Made by a program: the position numbers and the translations under genes. DNA of 64,000 nt, taken from Salvelinus alpinus. Taxonomy: Eukaryota > Chordata > Actinopteri > Salmoniformes > Salmonidae. Each line of letters starts with the position of its first letter. The first letter of the stretch is position 1. The stretch covers positions 12,786,076-12,850,075 of the forward strand of contig NC_092099.1 of the NCBI RefSeq assembly GCF_045679555.1, in the 5' to 3' direction. Shown piece by piece: positions 1-12,800 of the stretch. The notes under the pieces are model-generated. The model ran no database searches. It worked only from the letters and a program-made list of their open reading frames with translations, and had not been told where the DNA came from.

Positions 1-87
1 CGTCCCAAATGGTACCCTATTCCCTGTATAGTCCACTACCTTTATCGATTTCCAGTCAAAAGTAGAGAATAGGGTGCCATTGGGACG
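1..87. repeat. Hairpin (palindromic MITE-like) element, copy 1
   Basis: CGTCCCAAATGG...CCCTATTCCC at the left and GAATAGGGTGCCAT..GGGACG at the right form inverted arms. This is the first of about 18 copies of one family in the window, whose core arm reads TAGTGCACTACTTTTGACC. The loop is degenerate here. Confidence 0.85.
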
Positions 88-409
88 CTGAAATTGTTCC
101 ACATTTGGACCGACCGGCCCTCGTGTCAGTCAGCTAGTCAGCCATGGTGCGTTGTGACTCCCCCAAATACTATTGTCATAGTAATTAATCTGGTGTGAAT
201 TTGTAATTTGACTGACATCAGTGGGGTTTCCCCCTGGTAGATGAGCTTATGGTGAAGAGAACCCCCCTCTCCATTTCCAGAAACACACTTGGCCACATCC
301 TGACATTTTTCTGGCTCAGCCTTGTTCTACTAGCCTATATATCTCCTCTCTCACTACAAAGCCTGGGAATGGGGAAGGCAACTTCTATCCTGTCAAGGCC
401 CAGGGCTGC

Positions 410-518
410 ATTCCAAATGGAACCCTAATCCCTTTGTAGTGCACTACTTTTGACCAGAGCCTTATGGCTCCTGGTCAAAAGTAGTGCACTACATATGACA
501 TAGGGTGCCATTTGGTAC
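410..518. repeat. Hairpin element, copy 2
   Basis: The arms TTGTAGTGCACTACTTTTGACC and GGTCAAAAGTAGTGCACTAC are almost perfectly complementary around a short loop (AGAGCCTTATGGCTCCT). The outer arms are CCAAATGG..CCCTAATCCC and TAGGGTGCCATTTGG. Confidence 0.9.
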
Positions 519-1075
519 TCTTCCCAGGTGTGGCCGCTCATACTGAAAAATGATGCTGAGTTCACTGCTGGGCGGTTTCAACTAGTGATTGAGGCTTTGG
601 GCTCTATTTCACTATATTTTTTCTCCTAGGCCAGATAGGTATAATGAGAAGTATGGCTCAGAGTACATTTTCCCAGCTAAGTTGCTAGAGAGAAGAGAGT
701 GTGTTTACTAATAAGCTGAATCATTAAGAGAGAGGGTGGAGATGAGAGCTGGGGTGGTGTGGCATGAAAAACTGAAAAAGCTACTGCCTTAGCATTACAC
801 AGAATTGGAAATGAACCATGAATTAATTTCAATTAAGTCTTTAGCAGCTTAAATGTCAAACTCCAACGCGGATAACACAGAGTTTTTCTCTGAGCTCTCG
901 CTAGCAATTCCAGAGTGCCTGAATCATCGCAGTGGATCCCTATCTGTGCTGTGTGCTGCTGTGTAGTAGCTCCAGTGCTGTCACTGTGTGATGCTAATGG
1001 TGATTAGGGGTGACACACTGGGAGATGCACGAGGCCGGTGGCAGTCTCTAACCCTGAACTTGTACTACTGTCTTG

Positions 1076-1162
1076 GGCAATGTCCCCTATATAGTGCCCT
1101 ACTTTTGACCAGGGCCCAAAAACTAGTGCACTATATCAGGAATAAGTTGCCATTTGGGATGC
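1076..1162. repeat. Hairpin element, copy 3
   Basis: A degenerate copy: ATAGTGCCCTACTTTTGACC, loop, AACTAGTGCACTATAT, GCCATTTGGGATGC. It ends only 40 bp before the first ctnnd2 acceptor in the window. Confidence 0.8.
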
Positions 1163-1201
1163 AGACTTACGCTCCCTCGCCTCCCTCCCCTATCCCTCTA
1201 G

Positions 1202-1396
1202 GTATGCGGAGCTCGTACGCCAGTCAGCACAGCCAGCTGGGCCAGGACCTGAGGTCAGCCATGTCCCCTGACCGACACATCACGCCCATTTACGAGGACA
1301 GAACCTTCCATGGGCCCCTGTACCGCAGCCCCAGCCACCAGGGCCCCGTGGACCTCAACCATGCCTCGCAGAGCGCCATCTACAGGGGGCCCTCAG
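1202..1396 (+). CDS. ctnnd2: ctnnd2 exon (pre-armadillo segment, first in window)
   Basis: The acceptor is a pyrimidine tract ending CTAG at 1201 and the donor is CAG|GTACAG. The exon enters with two bases of a split codon and leaves in phase 1. It encodes [20 protein letters not shown] and then a Tyr/Ser/Pro-rich stretch (HITPIYE, LYRSPSH). This is the low-complexity region between the coiled coil and the armadillo repeats of CTNND2. The ATG at 988 in the same frame lies in the intron and is not a start. Confidence 0.94.
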
Positions 1397-1762
1397 GTAC
1401 AGTAACCACATGACCAGGGCTGCAAAATTCCTGGAACTTTCACAGAAATCCTGGTTGGAGGATTCCCGGATTTCCTGTTTATTCCTTCCTAATTCCGAGA
1501 ATCTTTCAACTGGGATTTTTGGAAAACCTGGGAATTTTGGGAGAGTTCCTGGAATTTTGCAACCCTATCGTCATCTTTGTGTGCACTGATGAGAACACTA
1601 ATGCAAACATTATGGTGTCAAGGCATTAATAAGCAGATTTGATCAGCAGTGAGGACAGACAGGCAGCATTAGTGAGAAACAGAGGTTGAGGAGAGAGCAG
1701 TATCCTTCATTTAAAATGATTCTGTCATAGTTTATATATGTTAGAGCCCCCCTCTAGCCCAG

Positions 1763-1802
<40 letters not shown>

Positions 1803-4800
1803 ACTCTCACTCTCACTCACTCACTCACTCACTCACTCACTCACTCACTCACTCACTCACTCACTCAATCTCACGCGGGAACACTTTGTGCCCAAGCCAG
1901 ACAGCCATCCAGCCCAGACAGTCTGCATGCTAGCCTGTCTCTCCATCCTTCCCTTCCTCCCTCCTCCGTCAAAGATGGGGCTGAGACAGGAGAGGAGACA
2001 GGCATGTGCTGATACTCAAGCCACAAAAGAGTCAATTACCTGTGTGTCACACTCATAATGAGAAGAGGGATGAGGGGCCAGGGGACAGCAGGATGTCCAC
2101 ACACAGGCCTAAAAGTAGGACATGCTATCCCAGCATGCCCAGCACGTGCCCCAAATGGCACCCTATTTAGTGCGCTACTTTTGACCAGGGTCCATAGAGA
2201 ATTGTGTGCCATTTGGGACGCAACCACTGCCAGCGTTTTGTGTTTGGATGTTAGCATTCTCTCCTCATCGTCCCTCCATTGTCCTCCATTGTCCTCCAGC
2301 ACTCACCCAATTCAGCATCCTCTATTCAGCAGACCTGAGATCCTCCCTGACCCATGAGTCCAGTAATAAATGGTATTGATGCTCAGAAGAAGCCTCTCAG
2401 ATAACGACAAGGGCCCATAATGTGCTTGCGCCCAGCTATATTGAGAGGAATAGAAAAAAGGACGTTTGGGCCTCATTAGAAGAAGAAAAAACTCATCCCC
2501 AAGCACTCTTTGTTACGGTGTAAAATTACATTTGAATGGCCCTTTTCCCCGGCTACATTCTTTATCTACAGTGTTTCTGGTGTATTTCTAGTGAGAACGA
2601 GGGTTATTTATGCTAAATGGCAATATTGATTTCTGGCGCAGAAAAAGAACATTGCCGAACTCGGGTACGACGAGAATGCAAATACTGATCAATGCTGATT
2701 TTGTAGCATTTTAGAGATGGAGTATTTTTTTTTCCACCTATAAGATTATTTTAGTAGACTTTAAAAGTGGTGGCTTGTAGCCAGGTTTTGTTTACTTAAG
2801 AAACTATGAGAATTGATCTGTAGTTACATAACGTATAACTTTGTTGATTAAGGGACACTTTTCTATATTTACATTTTAGTCATTTAGCAGATGCCCTTAT
2901 CCAGAGCAACTCATCCTTTCATCCTGAAGGGATACTGCAAGATTATTCTACATACCCAGAGTCAAATAAACCTGTAGATACCATGTCTATAGGTACTGCA
3001 TGCAGAGACATAGAAATAGTATGCACGGGTTCATCTGACTCTGAGTAAGTAGTCAATTGTCAAAATCTCGCAGTATCCCTTTCAGATAGCAAGGTGAGAC
3101 AACCACATATCACAGTCATAGTAAGTAAACAAATCCTCAATAAAACATCCGGCAGCAAAGTCCGTGCTGGTAGGAAAAGACAAATGTGAGTTTTAGTGAT
3201 ATTTCCGGATATTTGCAGTGGGAGTTTTTTCTGCGGTGTGCCAGTTGAGTTTCCCCCATTACCCACAGTGCATTCTGAAAGTATTCAGACACCTTGACTT
3301 TTTCCACATTTTGTTACGTTACAGCCTTATTCTAAAATAGATTTTTTTTTTAAATATTTAATTCTCAGCAATCTATACACAATACCCCATCATGACAAAG
3401 TGAAAACAGGTTTTTAGAAATCATTGCAAAAACTAGAAATATCTTATTTACTTAAGTATTCAGACCCTTTGCTATGAGATTCGAAATTGAGCTCAGGTGC
3501 ATCCTGTTTCCATTGATCATCCTTGAGATGATTCTACAACTTGATTGGAGTCCACCTGTGGTGAATTCAATTGATTGGACATGATTTGAAACGGCACACT
3601 CCTGTCTATATAAGGTCCCACAGTTGACAGTGCATGTCAGAGCAAAAACCAAGCCATGGGGTCGAAGCAATTGTCTACAGCATATATGTCAGAGTCAAGG
3701 CCCCTGGGTTTTTTACGGCCCCTGGGATGATCTTGATTTATTATTAGAACCGGCCCGCAGACCGCAGCAAGCCGGCAGCCCGCAGATCTTTTACACGCAC
3801 CAATACTACATTTCCCACAATGCAACGGTGACGCACCGAGCAGTAGGCTGCTGTGTAAATGAGATGGAGCTGCCTTGGGAAAAACTCGTGGGTTTGACAA
3901 CCGACGGAGCACCTGCGATGTGTGGACACAGGAGCGGACTGGTGGCGAAGATACGGGAAAAGATGCAAGAGGAAAACGCGACAGGTGAGCTGACAGCTTA
4001 TCATTGTATCATACACCAGGAAGCGTTGTGCGGTAAAGCCTTGAAAATGGAGCATGTAATGAGCATCATCACGCGCACAGTTAACTTTATCAGAGCCAAA
4101 GGTTTGAATCACCGCCAGTTCAAGGCATTTCTGACGGAGTTAGAAACGGAGCATGGTGATTTGCCTTATCACACAGAGGTGCGATGGCTAAGCCAGGGAA
4201 AGGTGCTTCAAAGATGTTTCGAGCTTCGTGAGGAGATTTGTCTGTTCTTGGACAGCAAAGGGAAAGACACAACACAACTCCGAGACGAAATGTTTCTGTG
4301 TGAAATGGCTTTTCTGTGTGACATTACGAGTCATCTGAATGCAATGAACTTGCAGCTGCAGGGTCGGGATCATGTCATCTCTGATATGTACAGTACAGTG
4401 AAGGCATTTAAAACCAAACTGACTCTGTGGGAGACGCAGATGCGGAAAGAAAATTTGAGCCACTTTCCCAGCTGCCAGACCATGAAAGAGAAGCTCTCTA
4501 CCAGTGCGTTCCCGAGCGCACAGTTGGCTGATAAAATAGGTATGCTTGCCGCTGACTTTCGACGCCGATTTGCTGACTTTGAAGCACAAAAAAGCAGGTT
4601 GGAACTGCTCGGTAACCCATTTGCTGTTGACGTGGAAAGCTCACCACCAAACCTCCAAATGGAGTTGATTGACCTCCAATGCAATGATGCACTGAGGGCA
4701 AAATATGCGGCAGTGGGTGCTGCGGAGTTCGCCCGTTTCCTCCCCGACACAATGCCCCAGCTGCGCATCCAGGCTGCTCAAACGTTGTCTATGTTTGGCA

Positions 4801-6799
4801 GCACATACCTGTGTGAACAACTGTTTTCTTTGATGAACCTGAACAAAACATCACACAGAAGTCGACTTACTGCTGAACACCTCCACTCAATTCTGAGGAT
4901 TTCCTCAGCTCAGAGCCTTACCCCGAACATTGATGAACTTGTGGAAAAGATGGGACACCACCAAGTATCACCCTCAACCTCAAACAAGTGAACATTACTG
5001 TGCAATCACATATTTAGAGTTTTTACTCAGTTCAAGTTTAAAAGTTAAAGTTTAATATTTGTTTTCACTGCATGTTACTTCTCCTTAAACAAAGTGTTGT
5101 TTTTGATTAATAGATTTTTGCACTTTATTTTATTGTATTTCAATCCAATTATATTTTAAAAATATTTCAGTTGAGTGGATGATAGAAAATTGCTATTATT
5201 GTTTTTTTCTTTGAAGTAAATTTAGCCCACTTTTGCTAAAATAGAAAATATAGGCTACTGATGGTGCCTTGAATACCGGTTTCTTTCATTTAATGTTCAT
5301 GTTATGGGGATTTTTATATAAAGGAAATTTGTCTTTTGTGTCTGTTGAAAATTAAAGATTACTGACAGAGCCATAAGAAAATATTGCTTTATTTATCTGA
5401 TCATATTGGAATATATTTGTTAGGTTTTCAGTAGGTTCAATTAGGTTCACTAGACTATATGCGTCATTTAAAAAATTTTCAATGAACATTCGAACAGTCC
5501 GGCCCTCGGCTTGTAGCTAAATTTTTTATTTGGCCCTCCGTCCATTTGACTTTGACACCCCTGGTCTACAGGATTGTGTCAAGACACAGATCTGGGGAAG
5601 GGTACCAAAACATTTATGCATCATTGAAGGTCTCCAAGAACATAGTGGCCTCCATCATTCTTAAATGGAAGAAGTTTGGACCGACACATCAAGTTTGGAA
5701 CCACCAAGATCTTCCTAGACCTGGCTGCCCGGACAAACTGAGCAATCGGGGGAGAAGGGCCTTGGTCAGGGAGGTGACCAACAACCCTATGGTCACTCTG
5801 ACAGAGCTCCAGAGTTCCTCTGTGGAGATGGGAGAACCTTCCAGAAGGACAACCATCTCTGCAGCACTCCACCAATCAGGCCTTTATGTTAGAGTGGCCA
5901 GACAGAAGCCACTCCTCAGTAAAAGGCACAGGACAGCCGCTTGGAGTTTTCCAAAGGGCACATAACAAGATGAAACAAGATTCTCTGTTCTGATGAAACC
6001 AAGATTGAACTCTTTGGCCAGAATGCCAAGCTTCACGTCTGGAGGAAACCTGGCACCATCCCTACGGTGAAGCATGGTGGTGGCAGGCATCCTGCTGTGG
6101 GGATGTTTTCAGTGGCAGGGACTGGGAAACTAGTCAGGATCGAGGGAAAGACAGAGAGATCCTTGATGAAAACCTGATCCAGAACGCTCAGGACCTCAGA
6201 CTGGGGCAAAGGTTCCCCTTCTAACGGAACAACAACCCTAAGCACACAGCCAAGACAAGGCAGGAGTGGCTTCAGGACCAGTCTCTCAGACTTGAATCCG
6301 ACCAAACACCTCTGGAGAGACTTGAAAATAGCTGTGCAGCAACACTCCCCATCCAACCTGACAGAGCTTGAGAGATTCTGCAGAGAAGAATGAGAGAAAC
6401 TCCCCAAATACAGGTGTGCCAAGCTTGTAGTGTCATAACCAAGAAGACTGGAGACTGTTATCGCTGCCAATACTTATGTAAATGTCATATTCCAGTTTTT
6501 TGTTTTTAATAAATTTGCAAATATTTCAAAAAACCTGTTTTTGCTTTGTCATTATGGGGTATTGTGTGTAGATTGATGAGGGAAAAAACGATTTAATCCA
6601 TTTTAGAATAAGGCTGTAACGTAACAAAATGTGGAAAAAGTGAAGGGGTCTGAATACTTTCCGAATGCACTGTATGCACAGCCTGAAGGCAGCGAGTCTG
6701 GACTGGCCTATGAACTGCCAAGCAGAGCGGGGCATTGATGTGAAAAATTTGATTTTTGGAGGGCCGCTTCAATTTGACGTCCTGTTTCTGGTGGGAGGG

Positions 6800-6859
<60 letters not shown>

Positions 6860-9800
6860 GAGAGTGTCGTTTGTGTGTGTGTGTTTGCAGCGTATGCAGA
6901 CCCAGTCCCTGCAGGATGTTAGGATAGAAATGTGACTGGAGGAAAGGAGAGCAGCAGTCAAGCTGTCACGCAGTCACGTGGGCTATGTGTGCTGCTCGGA
7001 GCAGGAAGGCGGTCAAGGGCCAGGCTGTGTGAGTGTGTGTGTGTGTGAGACAGTGTATGTGTGTGATATTGTGAGAGAAACTAGGTCACAATATCACAAC
7101 GCGAGGAGGAGAGAGGGGGCAGAAAATACATTGTTTTATGGACAGTGACACGGTCAAGATGCTCGACGACTAAATATTTGCCATTGCCTGGAAGATTCGA
7201 AGGAAGGATGTCCTGTTGGTGTGTTTATGTGTTAGCTTAGCTGGCGTTAGAGCCGGTGCGGTTTCACCTAGATAGGAAGGGCTGTGTGTGTCTATTCCTG
7301 TGCCGGACACTTGGCCGAGCTCACTGCACTGTGTGGAGCTGGCCTCAGACCACGCTGAAGCAGACAGGAGAGAGGGATAAGAAGAGGAGTGTTGCTGGAT
7401 CACCTACTACAAGACTGCAGCCCTGTGAAAACCTGCAGGATCTGGCTGGCTTAATCCTACCTCTTTAAAAAAAATAATAAACAGTTCCTTTGAAGAAGGA
7501 GACTTATATAGTGTGGAATCATGGGAGTGCTGTTTTACCCTCGTCGTTAAGTGGAACCAGATTGGAGGAATTGCTGTTTGAGTGAAAAAGCCTTTGTGTG
7601 TTTTCAGCTTGATGAGTTGAAAAAGGACTGCAGCAGCATGACAATTAACTGTCAGTCCACGAGGAAAGACATCAACACTGTCGGTGAATCGATGTTAGTA
7701 ATGACAGGGATACAGGCTTAACTAGATGGACAATCAAGGCAAAATAACATTGTTGTGGATGGAATCCCAGAGTCTCCAAACGAGACCTGGACGGAGTGTG
7801 AGGTGAAAGTGAGGAAAATGATTGAAGAGCTGCCGATAGATCATAAGAAGATTGAGGTGGAGTGCGCCCACAGGATTGAAAAACCTATCCAGGTGACAGA
7901 CCCAGGTCGATAGTGCTAAAGTTCCTGAGGTACAAAGACAAGGTGGCTGTTATGGACAGTGCCAAGATCTTGAGAGGAACCGACATCGTCCTCAACGACG
8001 ACTACTCTGAAACTGTGCGCCAGAGGCGAAGAGAACTGGTCCCAGCCATTAAAGCTGACAGAGAGCGTGGGGACATTGCTTACATCTGCTACGACAGGCT
8101 CGTTGTCCACCCTCCCACCCAAAAGCCTGAAAGGGGTGAGAGAACCAAGCAGAGGGGTTCATAGCTTAAGCCTCGCACCCGGATTGAGGCTTGCTTTGTT
8201 TGTGGTTTCCCACTTGATGCTTATCTCTGATAAGCTACCCAGGAAATGGCTAAAAAGAGCCCATATTAAAATAGGCAGCCTATGAAATAAGGTTCATGAA
8301 ATCAATAACTTGCTAACCGCAGATAACATTCATATATTAGCCATCGCTGAGACTCACTTTGATAATTCCTTTGACAACACAGCAGTAGCAATAGAGGGAA
8401 ATAACATCTATAGAAGAGACAGGAATGCATATGGTGTCGCTGTATGTTTTCAGAGCCAAATTCCTGTGAACCTCAGAGGAGATCTTACGCCAAAGGTTGT
8501 CGAAGTGTTGTGGTTGGTTGCAGGTTCACCTGCCACATCTAAAGCTTATTCTTTTGGGGTGCTGCTATCGGCCTGCCAAATGCAAACAGTCAGTATTTGG
8601 ATAATAAGTGTGAAACGCTTGATAGTGTATGTGATGTTAACAGACAGGTCTCTTTTCTGAGTGACCTGAATATAGACTGCTTCTCATTGAGTTGTCCGCT
8701 CGTAAAGAAGAAGCTCACTGTAACCAACGCCTGTCATCGAGTTCAGGTTATTAATCAAGCTACCGGGGTGTTTACAAACAGTCCAAGAACTATATCATCC
8801 ATGTGTATTGATTATATTTGTACTAATTCTGCAGAACTTTGTCCTGAAGATGTATCCACACTCGTTGGATGTAGTAACCGCAATATAATAGCTTTATCCA
8901 GAAAAGCCAAAGTTCCAAAGGCAGGGCCTAAAATAGTGTATAAGAGATCATACTAAAAGTGTGGTAGTGATTCCTATGCTGAAGATATAAAGAAGATGGA
9001 TGGGTCTGATGTGTGTAATGAGGAGAATCCAGACGCTGCACTTCAAGCATTTATGAAATTGCTCCTTCCAGCTATTGATGAACATGCACCTATTAAGAAA
9101 GTGACTGTTAGAACTGCTAAGGCACCGTGGGTCGATGAGGAGCTGAAGAACTGTATGGTTGAATGAGAAGGAAGCAAAAGGAGTGGGTAATGAGTCTGTC
9201 TGCACATCTGACTTACTGCAAATTGAGAAATTATGTGACTAAACTCAACATAAAGAAGAAGAAACTAAATTATTTAAATTATGATGGGGGAAAAAAAGCT
9301 TTGGAGAACTTGAAATGAAATGATGGGCAGAAAGACAAATTCAACACTGTTTTTTATTGAATCAGATGACTCGTTCATCACAAAACTCTTTGATGTGACC
9401 GATTATTTTGAAAACTACTTCATTGGCAAACTCAGGCATGAAATGCCAACAACAAACTGTTGGCCATCATATGCATGCATAAAATGCCAAGAAAAGCAAT
9501 GGCAATTAACATTTCATAAAGTTAGCGGGGAAGTGGATAAAACATTGTGGCTGGCCCTCAATAATTAGAAACCTGGTATTGACGACTTAGATGGGAAGCT
9601 GCTGAGGATGTTGGCGGAATATGTTGCCGTTCCTATTTCTCACATCTTCAAGATGAGCTCGGAGAAAAAAGTTTTCCCTCAGACCTGGAGGGAAGCTAAT
9701 GTCATTCTGCTACCCAAGAATGGTAAAGCTCCCTTTTCTGGTTCTATCAGCAGACCAATAAGACTACTGCCAACTCTTAGCAAAATGTTGGAAATAATTG

Positions 9801-12800
9801 TGTTTGATCAGATACAATGTTATTTATCTATGAACAAACAGACTTTTAGCAGTCCTATAGAAAAGGGCGTTCTACATGTACTGCACTGGCACGAATACCT
9901 GCTGAAATAAATGGTTTAATAAGAAGATGGTGGGAGCTGTACTGTTAGATTTCGGTGTAACCTTTGATACTATTGACCATAATCTGTTAGCGGAAAAACG
10001 GACGTGTTACGGCTTTACGCCCTCTGCCACACCCTATGCCAAAGAGTTGCAGTTAGTTTCAGAATGGGTGGGAAGCCATAAACTAGTCCTGAATATATCG
10101 AAGACTAAGAGCATAGTATTTCGTACAAATCATTCCTTAAGCTGTAGACCTAAGCTGGATTTGGTTATGGAAAATGTGGCTATAGAACATATATATAGAG
10201 CCATGATAGCATAGAACTCCCTGCCATTTCAAATCACTCAAGCAAGCAGCAAAAGTAGCTTTAAAGAAAAAACGCACATCACAGCACAACATCTCTGACC
10301 TAAATAGCAGTAGCATGTCCCTCTGCAGCACATCTGGTGTTTGGGTTAAAGTTCAAGATAAGATGTGCCTTTGGCATCAGGATATCAGGGCCTGCTGAGA
10401 GGAAGCGATTGTAAGCAACGACCTCGGTAGAGTAAGGAGGTACTCCTCCGTAATGCGATGTGATAGTCTCAAATGAAATCACATTTGATTTGTCACGTGC
10501 TTTGTAGACAACACGTGTAGACTAACCGTGAGATGCTTACGTCCCAACAATGCAGAGAGAAAGAAAATGGAGAAATAATAGCAAAGTAAAACACGTAATA
10601 ATAAAAGTAATAATAAATACACAATGACTAACGATAACTTGGCTATATACACGGGGTACCAGTAGCGAGTCGTTGTGCAGGGGTACGAGGAAATAATGCC
10701 AGGTACTCTGGTAAGCTTACTGTTATTCAGGAGAGCAACGTTTAATAGAAGTGTATGAAAGTGTATTCTTATTTTGTGTTTGACTGGTGGATGCTGCTGG
10801 GTGGGTGTGGTGCGGGGAATGAAAATGGAAAGGCAAAACAAGTTTCTGAGAACCGGAGGAAACTCCATAAGAGAACCAGAGGAAACTCCGTAAGAGAACC
10901 GGAGAAAAATCCGCAAGAACCGGAGGAAACTCCATATCAAGGGGAATTTATTCATTTTATGAATAAGTCCAGAGGACACGCACTATATCTTAGCTAACCC
11001 TTTACGGGTGGTAAACTGTAACACATTACACTATATCTTAGCTAACCCTTTACGGGTGGTAGACTGTAACACATTACACTATATCTTAGCTAACCCTTTA
11101 CGGGTGGTAGACTGTAACACATTACACTATACCTTAGCTAACCCTTTACGGGTGGTAGACTGTAACACATTACACTATACCTTAGCTAACCCTTTACGGG
11201 TGGTAGACTGTAACACATTACACTATATCTTAGCTAACCCTTTACGGGTGGTAGACTGTAACACATTACACTATACCTTAGCTAAGCATTTACGGGTGGT
11301 AGGTTGTAACACATTACACTATATCTTAGCTAACCCTTTACGGGTGGTAGACTCTAACACATTACACTATATCTTAGCTAACCCTTTACGGGTGGTAGAC
11401 TGTAACACATTACACTATACCTTAGCTAACCCTTTACGGGTGGTAGACTGTAACACATTACACTATACCTTAGCTAACCCTTTACGGGTGGTAGACTGTA
11501 ACACATTACACTATATCTTAGCTAAGCCTTTACGGGTGGTAGACTGTAACACATTACACTATACCTTAGCTAACCCTTTACGGGTGGTAGACTGTAACAC
11601 ATTACACTATATCTTAGCTAACCCTTTACGGGTGGTAGACTGTAACACATTACACTATACCTTAGCTAAGCATTTACGGGTGGTAGGTTGTAACACATTA
11701 CACTATATCTTAGCTAACCCTTTACGGGTGGTAGACTGTAACACATTACACTATATCTTAGCTAACCCTTTACGGGTGGTAGACTGTAACACATTACACT
11801 ATACCTTAGCTAACCCTTTACGGGTGGTAGACTGTAACACATTACACTACACCTTAGCTAACCCTTTACAGGTGGTAGACTGTAACACATTACACTATAT
11901 CTTAGCTAACCCTTTACAGGTGGTAGACTGTAACACATTACACTATATTGGTTAATCTGGTAAAACATTTGAATTTCTTCTATATGTGGATAATACTATC
12001 ATGTAAACAATTGCCCGACTGCTGACCTGGCTGTGACAAGGTTTTTACTGATTTAAAACACATACTTCAAGTTCTCGTAAGATTGTCTCAGATGGATCAC
12101 TTATGGGATGGTTCTATAATCAAACGAGTCCCCGTATACATTGACAATGATTTACCGTTTATAAAGAGATACGACTGAGCTTGTTAAGAAACAAATCTTG
12201 TCTCTCTAGGAATCAGATTTTGTTAAGAAACTTAAGATTTAAAGTGGGCTTTTTTTACAGAGACAAATCAGATTTTGCGGTCAACTTTTCTACCTGTTCT
12301 TGATTATGATACTATTGCAGCTGCCTCTTCTCTTACACTCTTGGATTTTCATAGTGCCCTTCATTTTATTCCAGGACACTGTTTTATTACTCTTCACTGT
12401 ATTCTTTACCAACATGTTGGCTGGACCTCTTTGAAGTCACGTAGATCACACCGAACACTCCCATCTTACCTAACATCACTGTTAGGATTGAAAATGACAA
12501 GTCATCAAGCCCGTTCACAGGGTTGGTTAACTCTGGAGACTCCTTTGGTGTCTAGAGAGTTAGGTAAATCAGACTTTAATTTCCTTGCACCTTACGTGTG
12601 GAATTATCTTACAATACACTTTCAAATTGGAGGAATTGGTGCCTCTAGGGCATTTCAGACAGTTTTCAGAAAACCTTTTCACTGAAGAATGTGTCTGTTT
12701 CTTATGATTGTGTTGAACTTTTCATGTATTGTTGCATATAATACCGTGTATTTTGATGTGTATATGAATGTGTAGTTTATTGTATTTTGATGTGTGGTGT

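Larger units (their letters stand above)
3266..6672 (+). mobile_element. Tc1-like transposon, split by a hAT insertion
   Basis: The left terminal repeat starts CAGTGCATTCTGAAAGTATT at 3266 and the right ends ACTTTCCGAATGCACTG at 6672, with the inner motif TTGTTACGTTACAGCC/GGCTGTAACGTAACAA in both. TA follows the right end; the left flanking TA has become CA. Without the 3681-5563 hAT insertion and one 8-bp target duplication, the Tc1 part is about 1.5 kb, normal for a fish Tc1. Its transposase is a pseudogene. Confidence 0.9.

Noticed and set aside
988-1201. Alternative ctnnd2 start at the ATG at 988
   Set aside because: The frame is open into the exon, but the sequence is intronic, contains a hairpin element and lacks conservation; an acceptor lies at 1201.
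6593-6961. Minus-strand His/Thr-rich protein
   Set aside because: It is the complement of a (GT)n microsatellite and the Tc1 end.
10979-11948. CRISPR-like array
   Set aside because: Units are contiguous with no unique spacers, and the context is a vertebrate intron.
11008-11955. 315-residue repetitive protein
   Set aside because: It is the translation of a 48-bp minisatellite inside a dead LINE; the open frame follows from the period being a multiple of three.
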